A DNA stretch of 37,299 nt from Methylovulum psychrotolerans (GTDB taxonomy: Bacteria > Pseudomonadota > Gammaproteobacteria > Methylococcales > Methylomonadaceae). The stretch covers positions 1-37,299 of the forward strand of contig NZ_PGFZ01000020.1 in assembly GCF_002923755.1 (NCBI RefSeq), read 5' to 3'. A program made the position numbers and the translations under genes. Numbering within the stretch: position 1 is the stretch's first letter; every line of letters begins with the position of its first letter. Shown here one piece after another: positions 32,301 to 37,299 of this stretch. The notes under the pieces were generated by a model, which ran no database searches, was not told where the DNA came from, and was given only the letters and a program-made list of their open reading frames with translations.

Positions 32301-33193
32301 CCAGCCGGAGTGCCTTTAGTGCGGAGGCCATTATTAAGGCAAATTCGGGGGCTGTTGTCGGCGGCGAGACCTATCAGTCTAGCAGCCGACAGTCTGGGCA
32401 AGTGATTGCCGGATTAAGGGATAGCAACTTTGCATCGGTGCGTGCCCAGTTTGGTGATATTGGGCATTTGTTGGAAGGCATATTGGGCGGGGTATTGCCG
32501 GATGTTTTTGTCAAAATCGCCGGGGGCGGGGGCAATGGCACCGAGTCATATACTTTTAACAGCCAAACCCGGACCCTGAATTCAGACGACATAGACCCGT
32601 TGGTGCGGATGTTTGCCAAAGATGCCGTTAGCTATTTGGCTGATGGCTTGGACAATAAGGCATGGGCTGATCAAGTTAAAGCGGTTAGCTTTAGCTCAAT
32701 AGCGGGCGGCTTTAACAGCCTATCGACGTTGATGGATCACCTCAAACATCCGTATACCGCTAAAACTTACGACCCGTTGAAAAAGTATGCCATGGGCGGC
32801 GTATCGCATACGGCGGCAATTTTTGGCGAGGCGGGGCCGGAAGCGGCAGTGCCTTTGCCTGATGGGCGCAGCATTCCGGTAACGCTGTTTAATCAGCAGC
32901 CCGCTACGGTGTCGGTATCGGTGGGGATGCCGGATTGGATTCAGGCGTTGGTCAATGGGCCAGGCCCTTCGGGTGCCGATGTTAATCAGGATCTGGATAC
33001 GTTGGCGGAGCTGAAGGCGGCGGTGGCGGAGTTGCGGAAGCTAGGGGATTTGCTGATCGAGCAAAACAAACATGCCGCCGCGAATGTGCGGACTGACCAA
33101 GCGGGATTTTTAAAAGTAGCGGAGAAGCTGGAAAAGCAGGTTGAAGCGATTGAGCGGGGTAATCGGGCTAAACGGGTGGAGACGATGAAATGA
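26318..33193 (+). CDS. Tape measure protein
   Basis: 2291 aa, the largest gene, about 18% of the genome. The N-terminal tape-measure domain (residues about 75-245) has the family motif GVLRGDEFNSIMENGF and LRKMAEAGELTADKVF. An Ala/Gln-rich coiled coil (about 330-615) contains a duplicated unit (about 370-480 and 505-612). Hydrophobic segments lie near 620-645 and 1350-1385, and long coiled coils follow. The C-terminal MGGVSHTAAIFGEAGPEAAVP is a usual tape-measure end. It sets tail length and may help DNA passage. At about 0.15 nm per residue the tail would be near 340 nm. Confidence 0.92.
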   Translation: MATNLDLTLRLRANADGSLSVIPQTTRNINQLSAASDQASRSAANSQRSFSQLATQTLDLGGAARAAVAGFSAFAIFNAGKEIIGVADAVKLAESRIIASTKSTGDFVFANKALLDISMQTHTEMGANQQLFSRTNAAVEQMGGSIKNTLAFNDMLAKSLKLSGAAQSEANSVIRQTSQALASGVLRGDEFNSIMENGFVVAHALADGLGVSVGALRKMAEAGELTADKVFTALLSQAPKIDEEFSKIPVTVAGAFTNVETQFGQYVNATNNAHRATSNLASGIDTVAHNLPAILDVLVLVGEAATLNLASKGVGALQAFVVGQHQSRIASQLAAAAIAQQTAVEQAHTEALAINSQATLSNLQSQELSTQAARQAAAAQIALAESEINAAQATIASTSMMLGSTTAINNRVAAQIALAESEQRRTVLIAEQTALDTRQTAITAELTAAQTALATATADLAAMQEAQALTSQAGRDAMIASAQIAKSNTDAQLLAAEATQVSIIALRPQAAASLAAAEADIARAQATIAATAAAVQNSAVLHLRTQAEYELVFAEQERTAVTAEIAALDAQQAILSAEVTAAQTAQATAVRQLAAAQEANAVASAAQRASMMALLSPMNLLNVAFAGIMGYQIGSWMSGWTPIANTATAVVGGFARAFEDVSYWAAKTKAAFTDWGSLDALTEAHKKSTQAILDNVHSTFEYRQAQDAAIAITSNYKDIKLSTKSAEQIFNEEMRKSVDLLNLYEKTNHQAGLSTEEFTKHLGDLRDAYDRAMPAQDAYLKKMAEIQKATDKANLSPLEFDKKQINDDPRFSTESAKDKLDAGIAKAKANLDAARESLKTYKRDLSELPDIAGSATKSALLDEEKLKREQQALESYNSTVAKLNNEYNQAVSNNANLIAATEAQNQAEERRKAADAAASEAKKADKKDEKEGIKLLEAAHKSAYEVQIKGIEQVAQAQLALNALNAKQLEFDYQQNNIGLQSYLAEREKLIRQATETEVAALEKQKQAAMAAVHTFQPTEFKIDGQENTALFESLLDKFDNDLQKAKAAYMQAHSDLTVIPREQIRTSKEVVDINDKINQVYRNQEVALTDLNRTAITETQAYTRTIDELNVKYLEVTGSARAAFLARQELDSRDGLKRANADKTKPDTAMVGLINKTNNAALLKRDTEAAITYQEKLNEINRSTRDIGLTSTQSFDLINQGIGGLSNAFDSFIKSLHSANDAIADNALAAKKAALDSSLEQSERDNLAKAYAQKSISLEREKTLAGLTGIRQLTGATANMFGENTAARQAFSKVEQGLAAVELVLQAQKLFGIGAVAAAETASIIPSVTASTVKGEAKAAEAVATQATAGPYIGFVLMAAMAAAMAAIGFATGALGSSIAQPPASSPDTGTVLGDSTAQSESIGNIVSTLKDIHASEYPELRGINTGITDLQAALSGTITTLFQAGGLDTSNVGLNLGKKSVTGIGDFFSPKILTLFEPQNFTKLLDAVSGIALIDAIFSGGYTSVVERGIQTTSQTFSQIIDGAMLKAQQYNVIKIRSWDLFSDSTSYETAFNSLNSRVERSLTAVYSSAGQVAISLAQNLGGNLEQQVRDYVMPPLKIDLTGLSGDDAAKKLNAVLSTALDTMATDVFGSVVGKYQHLGEGMLETASRIVAEVAVVQQSLSTSGMSMAGDAVAISDALVQAAGGLQDFQTNFSDYYDKFFSDAEKQSSRQANLTAQLQGVFLGLPDTRAGYRALVEALDLSNAKDRERYTLLLQLSSAADSYYSSLESSLKTYQDAVKTAYDTASSLLQQQVTTYQGFVDSLKSFEKTLVNNKAAPADQYATAKADFYALRKTLATGTDAQKETALGQLQNVTQTYLDASKNYNASGLGYIKDFADAQALLTQQIGYSQGKADVAKSQLDALTSQLTALGVLNKSVLTVKDAVDALAIAMTDWQKAKAAQEQVAADNANKAAFLGQESARRATYDTPIAKKAAAYGAAAQQQENRLGWSDNASRSAFSAEAIIKANSGAVVGGETYQSSSRQSGQVIAGLRDSNFASVRAQFGDIGHLLEGILGGVLPDVFVKIAGGGGNGTESYTFNSQTRTLNSDDIDPLVRMFAKDAVSYLADGLDNKAWADQVKAVSFSSIAGGFNSLSTLMDHLKHPYTAKTYDPLKKYAMGGVSHTAAIFGEAGPEAAVPLPDGRSIPVTLFNQQPATVSVSVGMPDWIQALVNGPGPSGADVNQDLDTLAELKAAVAELRKLGDLLIEQNKHAAANVRTDQAGFLKVAEKLEKQVEAIERGNRAKRVETMK

Positions 33194-33194
33194 T

Positions 33195-33218
33195 GGCAAA
33201 TGTATCGACATCAATACA
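33195..33218. promoter_or_regulatory. 24-bp repeat, copy 2, with TGT-N12-ACA dyad
   Basis: Exact second copy of 5853-5876, located just behind the tape-measure stop and 16 bp before the next start. It contains the TGT-N12-ACA dyad. If it acted as an Ogr-type site centred at -55, the start point would fall inside the next gene, so either a closer spacing (TATCTT at 33239-33244 as -10) or another role is needed. Confidence 0.5.
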
Positions 33219-33233
33219 TTTTGGGATTAGCTG

Positions 33234-35114
33234 ATGATTATCTTATTGACAGTTTTGGCGTTGGATGCCAGCAATGCGGCGGTGACGTTGCGGTTTAGCG
33301 ACGGCAAGTATATTGATGATGATGGTAATCCTTTTTCGCCCCGGATCGCTAAACCTGCCTTAGTTAGCGTGATTGCTAATGATGGCGGATTGTTTGCGAT
33401 GTTTGCAGGTAGCAGTATAGGAGATATTGCGCTTGATAATACTGATGGCCGTCTGGACTATTTGGCGGATTATGCGGTTGATGGCCGCGCGGCTACGGTG
33501 TCTGTTTTTGAGGGCGGCACAGTGACGGATCGGTTTGTCGGCACGGTGGGGCGGATGACTGAGCAGGATGGGCAGGTTATTTTTGCGTTAAAGGCACGGC
33601 AAGAGACGTTGGGCAATCAGCACCCGCTGGACACTTATGCGGGTACTAATGTTTTGCCCGCTGGCATTGAGGGGACGGCAGATACGATTAGCGGTAATGT
33701 TAAGCCCAAGGTGTTTGGTGATTGTCGGAATATGTCGCCTGTTTTGGTCAATTCTGCTTTGCTCATTTATCAGGTGTCAAGCCGGGCAGATTGCGTGATT
33801 ACGGCGGTTTATGATGATGGGATAAGGCTGTCCAACTATCAGGTTAATGGGGCGTTGAGCGTGGGGGCAACGTCTATTGCGGTTGATACTGGGATTGGCG
33901 ATATTCCGGCTGGGGCGAGGGTGATGTTTAGCAACCACCAGACGATTTACACGGTAGCGACGGGGTTGGCGGCGGGTATTATTGAGTTGGGGACTGGTTT
34001 GGCGGTAGCTGTGCCTAATAATGCGTTTCTGGAGGTGGTGGATTTTTATGCCGACACTACGGCTTTGCAGTTTACGGATTATTTTGTGGATGGCGACCAC
34101 GGGGCGGGTGATACGTCTGTTGCGGTGGCTTCTGGCGTTGGGGCAATTATTGCGGGTGACAAGGTGTCGTTTGGTAGCCATGTGGCTATTTATTCTGTAG
34201 CGACGGGGCTTTCTGGAGGGGTTGTTATCTTGGATGATGGCTTGGTGGAGGCTGTTGGCGATGGGGATGTAGTGCATGTTTTGGGTACAGATAGCCCGGC
34301 TTTGTGGGGCAGTTTTCAGGGGTATTTTCGGTTGTCGGCTAAGCCGTTTGGGGCGGTGACTTGTGATGCTATATCGGTTAATGGGTCTGGGGTAGTGCAT
34401 AAGGCGGGGGATGTGCTGGCGTTGCTGGCTGATGAGGTGGGGTTTACGGTTGATAGCAGCGGGGTTGCTGAGATTAATGGGGCGGGGGTGTTGGGGCGGT
34501 ATGTTGATAGTGCGGCGACGACGTTGGAGCTGTTTAATAAAGTGATGGCCAGTGTGGCGGGGTTTTATTATTTTGTTGGCGGTGAGATTTTTTTGAATTT
34601 GTTGGCGGCGCCGGCCAGCACGGAGGATTGGCAGTTGCAGGACTGGGAAATTATCAGTATTTCGCGGTCGGCGACAGGCTTGGGCAGTAATGGTTTGCCG
34701 ATTTACAGCGTGCAATGCCAGTTTGACCGCATTGAGACGGTACAGGCGAGCATTGATGGCAATGTGTCAAGCTATTGGCGGCAACGGCTTAAAACGCAGT
34801 ACCGCGAGCAGACGGGCGTGGATAGTGCGGTTTTGACACGGCATCCGTTAAGCATTTTGTTAAAAATCGAGAGTTTGCTGAGGTATTCGGGCAACGTGGC
34901 GACTTTGTTGGCTAGGTTGATGCCGATTGTTAAAGTGCGACGGGATGTGGTTGATGTGGTAGTTGATAGGGTGCGGGTTAAGTCGTATCTTATCGGTAGC
35001 ACGGGTAAGATTTTTAATGATCGGCTGGGGTATTCGGCGGGTCGCAAGCTGGTTTTGATCGGCTATAAGATTGATGATGATCTTGGACAGGTCACGTTGT
35101 CGTTGTTTGGATAA
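33234..35114 (+). CDS. Tail protein (tip/baseplate-type) with a duplicated insert
   Basis: 626 aa. The N-terminal part (IGDIALDNTDGRLDYLADYAVDGRAATV; DTYAGTNVLPAGIEGTADTI; VNSALLIYQVS, read as separate motifs) belongs to a widespread siphovirus tail protein family found after the tape measure. Between AVYDDGIRLS and YFRLSAKPFGAVTCD sits an insert of two similar beta units (residues about 201-275 and 280-347; VGATSIAVDTGIGDI against AGDTSVAVASGVGAI). The C-terminal half resembles hub-like tail tip proteins. It probably forms part of the tail tip. GGGAT precedes the ATG. Confidence 0.68.
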   Translation: MIILLTVLALDASNAAVTLRFSDGKYIDDDGNPFSPRIAKPALVSVIANDGGLFAMFAGSSIGDIALDNTDGRLDYLADYAVDGRAATVSVFEGGTVTDRFVGTVGRMTEQDGQVIFALKARQETLGNQHPLDTYAGTNVLPAGIEGTADTISGNVKPKVFGDCRNMSPVLVNSALLIYQVSSRADCVITAVYDDGIRLSNYQVNGALSVGATSIAVDTGIGDIPAGARVMFSNHQTIYTVATGLAAGIIELGTGLAVAVPNNAFLEVVDFYADTTALQFTDYFVDGDHGAGDTSVAVASGVGAIIAGDKVSFGSHVAIYSVATGLSGGVVILDDGLVEAVGDGDVVHVLGTDSPALWGSFQGYFRLSAKPFGAVTCDAISVNGSGVVHKAGDVLALLADEVGFTVDSSGVAEINGAGVLGRYVDSAATTLELFNKVMASVAGFYYFVGGEIFLNLLAAPASTEDWQLQDWEIISISRSATGLGSNGLPIYSVQCQFDRIETVQASIDGNVSSYWRQRLKTQYREQTGVDSAVLTRHPLSILLKIESLLRYSGNVATLLARLMPIVKVRRDVVDVVVDRVRVKSYLIGSTGKIFNDRLGYSAGRKLVLIGYKIDDDLGQVTLSLFG

Positions 35115-35125
35115 AGGGGGTTGGG

Positions 35126-36013
35126 ATGACTGGACAGGTTTTATTAGGGCTTAATAATCGGATTGGGGCGGCGACGTTGACGGCTACCAACGCCTGGGAA
35201 GCGGCTATGCCTTTGACTAATGTAAAAACGCCTTTTTTGGCTGAGGTTGCGCGGTCTACGACGGCTGATGATTTTACGTTGACGGTTTCGTTTGCGGGGT
35301 TGACGGCGCGGGCTATTGGGGTGGTGGCGATTGCCGGGCATAATTTGTCTAGGGATGCGACTATGCAGGTTAAGACTTACCAAGGGGCTACTTTGCTGGA
35401 TGATTCGGGGGTATTGGCGGTATGGCCTTATCTTCATGCTGATGACCCGTTTTATACGGCGCATACGTTTAGCGCGGCGATTGTTGATGCTGATCGGGTG
35501 GCGGATTTGGTCACCAGTTGCGGCTATTACCTACCGGGTAACGCAGCCGGAAATAAAGTCACGATTACGGTGTCAGACAGTGGCAACTCAACCGGATACC
35601 TAGAGATAGGGCGGGTTTTTGTGGGGGAGTTGTTGAGTCCTGATTTTAATGTGGAGTATGGGGATGTGTCTTATTCTCGGACTGATTTGTCTGAGATTAA
35701 TAAGAGCAAGCGGGGGGTTAAGTTTGCCCGGCAATATCGGTCGATGCGGGTGGCCACGACGACATTTAAGAATTTGGCTGAGGGTGAGGCGGTTGGTGGG
35801 GTAGTAGCGGCGCAGCGGGTAGCGGGTTTGGTTGGTGAGGTGTTGTGGTCGCCTGGCTGGCCGGAATATGTTGTGATTGATGGGGCAAAGGCGGTTAGTT
35901 CGTTTTGGTTTGAGCGGTTTTTTTTGGGGAATTTTACGGCATTGGATGCTTTGACTAATCCTTATCTGGATGCTTTTAGTATGGCGTTGGCGGTGGAAGA
36001 GGTGATGCTGTGA
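35126..36013 (+). CDS. Tail-tip associated structural protein
   Basis: 295 aa, beta-rich. The segment [29 protein letters not shown] resembles the jelly-roll-like start of tail proteins that follow the previous family in siphoviruses. The later [20 protein letters not shown] and ending [20 protein letters not shown] support the pairing. It probably contributes to the tail tip or connects the fibre. Its TGA overlaps the GTG start of the fibre gene. Confidence 0.55.
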   Translation: MTGQVLLGLNNRIGAATLTATNAWEAAMPLTNVKTPFLAEVARSTTADDFTLTVSFAGLTARAIGVVAIAGHNLSRDATMQVKTYQGATLLDDSGVLAVWPYLHADDPFYTAHTFSAAIVDADRVADLVTSCGYYLPGNAAGNKVTITVSDSGNSTGYLEIGRVFVGELLSPDFNVEYGDVSYSRTDLSEINKSKRGVKFARQYRSMRVATTTFKNLAEGEAVGGVVAAQRVAGLVGEVLWSPGWPEYVVIDGAKAVSSFWFERFFLGNFTALDALTNPYLDAFSMALAVEEVML

Positions 36014-36939
36014 CGGTTGTTGTTTATGATCGGACTAAAGGGGTTTTGAAGACTCGCGTTACGTCGCCTGTATCGCTTGCTCAGTTGCAGGATATTGCTA
36101 GCAATACAATTATTGGTAGGATTACGGGGGGGGATGGGAAGCCGGAGGTTTTGTCTCCTACTCAAGCCAAGGCTGTTATTGGGGTTATGGATGGGGCTAC
36201 TGGGCCGGCGGGGCCTACGGGGCCGGCAGGTGCGACCGGATCGACGGGGCCAACGGGTGCAACAGGGCCAGCAGGTGTGACCGGATCGACGGGGCCATCA
36301 GGTGCGACTGGATCGACGGGGCCAGCAGGTGCGACTGGATCGACGGGGCCAGCAGGTGCGACTGGATCGACGGGGCCAGGTGTACCCTCCGGCGGCACTG
36401 CCAATCAGGTGCTATCTAAAATTGACAGCACTACCTACAATACCCAGTGGGTAACGCTTAGTGCTGGTGGTGGGGCAATATCAGCCATTGCATTACTAAG
36501 AGCTAGTCATTTTTATAATAGCTCTACTCAATTAGCTTTTAACAGCAACCCGGCACAGTCAAAAACCTTGTATAACACTGTTTCTGGGCTAGTATTTAAT
36601 GCTAGTGGGCAATGCACAATATCTTTTCCTATCGGTATTTATATTATTCATGTTGTTGGCAACTTGCTTATAGCTGGGCATGATTTAGTTATAAGGTTTT
36701 CTGACAACTCAGGTACGCCTATTGCTAGCCCTATTAATGGCTCAGGTGGAACGGGGGGTACTGCTACTGCTTCAGTCGGCGTTAATTATACCCAGTATTT
36801 TTATTTAGACTTATCAGCCGCTGGTGGGAATACGGTACTCTATATGGGCGGTGCGGCTAATAAACTTTATATAGATGTAGTAGCGGCTGGAGCGTCAACT
36901 ACTTTTGTAAGCACGGTAAAAATAGAAAAAATAGGATGA
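36010..36939 (+). CDS. Tail fibre with collagen-like repeats
   Basis: 309 aa from GTG 36010, which overlaps the preceding stop (GTGA). A 60-residue head ([38 protein letters not shown]) probably attaches to the tail tip. Residues about 62-124 are Gly-X-Y triplets (ATGSTGPAG units) that would form a trimeric collagen-like shaft. A C-terminal domain of about 185 residues ([19 protein letters not shown], then a beta-rich globule with [14 protein letters not shown]) resembles compact trimeric fibre or TNF-like heads and is the likely receptor-binding part. Last gene of the late operon. Confidence 0.82.
   Translation: MTVVVYDRTKGVLKTRVTSPVSLAQLQDIASNTIIGRITGGDGKPEVLSPTQAKAVIGVMDGATGPAGPTGPAGATGSTGPTGATGPAGVTGSTGPSGATGSTGPAGATGSTGPAGATGSTGPGVPSGGTANQVLSKIDSTTYNTQWVTLSAGGGAISAIALLRASHFYNSSTQLAFNSNPAQSKTLYNTVSGLVFNASGQCTISFPIGIYIIHVVGNLLIAGHDLVIRFSDNSGTPIASPINGSGGTGGTATASVGVNYTQYFYLDLSAAGGNTVLYMGGAANKLYIDVVAAGASTTFVSTVKIEKIG
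36193..36380 (+). repeat. Collagen-like tandem repeat DNA (27-bp unit)
   Basis: Gly-X-Y coding repeats. The most regular part has 27-bp units (GCGACTGGATCGACGGGGCC followed by AGCAGGT) from about 36300 to 36378, nearly identical, with more varied units upstream. Recent in-frame expansion is likely, and the copy number may vary between strains. Confidence 0.9.
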
Positions 36940-37172
36940 TAAATTTCATAAAAACCAACTGGTGGAGCTAATTCCAATTAAATTTTAGATATTATAAAAT
37001 AGTAATAATATTATAACAATAATTACTTTATTATTTATCTGTCAAGCAACAAAAGCACTCCTCCTCACCTTTTCGGTTCTCCTCCTCTATTTTTTGTTGC
37101 AAATTGCGAAAGTGCAGATGAATACAAGCTATTCCGTAGCTTTTTGGCCTGAATTTTGTTGTATTTGATAGG
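36940..37172. other. Non-coding AT-rich stretch after the fibre gene
   Basis: No ORF or classical terminator is seen. Notable elements are GCAACAAAA (37046-37054) and its inverse TTTTGTTGC (37092-37100), enclosing two CTCCTCCTC copies, and AT-rich sequence with small inverted repeats around 36990-37030. It leads into attP across the circular junction. Confidence 0.6.
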
Positions 37173-37299
37173 GGTATTTTGATGGAAAGTGGCTGTTAAT
37201 CGGCTAGGTAATAGCCACTTTAACAGCCACTTTTAACAAATGATAAAATAAATAATATATTTATCAATAACTTGTATGGTGGAGGCGGCGGGAATTGAA
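37173..37299. repeat. Terminal overlap of a circular contig, right copy
   Basis: Exact copy of bases 1-127. When the circle is closed, the late operon ending at 36939 is followed by about 230 bp of AT-rich non-coding sequence and then by attP. Confidence 0.9.

Noticed and set aside
36960-36970. A second TGGTGGAGCT close to the tmRNA-end sequence, about 315 bp before the attP core on the circle
   Set aside because: Only about 10 bases match and the following bases do not continue the T-stem; arm and IHF sites surround the other copy, so this is probably chance.

Overview
The window is one complete, circular temperate-phage genome. Its first 127 bases are repeated exactly as its last 127 bases (1-127 and 37173-37299), which is what an assembler leaves when it closes a circle, so the unique length is about 37,172 bp. 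The host is most likely a Gram-negative member of the Pseudomonadota. The reasons are a P2-type capsid and portal set, an Ogr/Delta-type zinc-finger late activator, a lipoprotein with a lipobox, two perfect IHF-consensus sites, and an attachment core that matches the 3' end of a tmRNA (or tRNA) gene. I cannot name the genus.

Layout. (1) 36940-431 across the junction: attP with core, two IHF matches and seven integrase arm-type repeats, followed by the leftward tyrosine integrase (432-1475). (2) 1476-2435: a 362-bp segment bounded by long inverted repeats, the leftward CI-type repressor, and an operator region with an 18-bp direct repeat. (3) 2436-10787, rightward early genes: a BcepMu gp16-like HTH protein, a Bro-N antirepressor carrying three tandem hairpins in its coding sequence, small zinc and membrane proteins, an AlpA-like protein, a DUF3102-type coiled-coil protein, an 880-aa primase-helicase, then a run of small ORFs and an XRE regulator. 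(4) 10840-13306, accessory block: a lipoprotein and a secreted HNH protein, then a promoter and structured leader that look like the P4 CI / P1 C4 antisense-RNA immunity system. That leader lies directly upstream of a second Bro-N antirepressor interrupted by one in-frame TAA. (5) 13366-17078, leftward late operon: terminase, a small Cys-rich protein, portal, and at its end a tandem Ogr/Delta-like activator. (6) 17242-36939, rightward late operon: P2-like scaffold/protease, capsid, small terminase, endolysin, head completion, R and S tail completion and holin. It continues with a long non-contractile (siphovirus-type) tail set: terminator, 604-aa tube, chaperone with a -1 frameshift site, 2291-aa tape measure, tail-tip proteins and a collagen-like fibre.

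How it fits together. Lysogeny is set by the integrase at an ssrA-type site, the CI-type repressor and, I infer, a second immunity system based on an antisense RNA that limits antirepressor expression. Lytic growth would start from the rightward early promoter and replicate through the primase-helicase. The Delta-like protein would then activate late transcription: TGT-N12-ACA dyads like those bound by P2 Ogr occur in an exact 24-bp repeat upstream of the primase and upstream of a tail gene. The most interesting points are the C4/CI-type RNA locus, the hairpins at the same place in both Bro-N genes, the 24-bp repeat, the inverted-repeat element at 1508-1869, and the joining of a P2-type head to a very long siphovirus-type tail.
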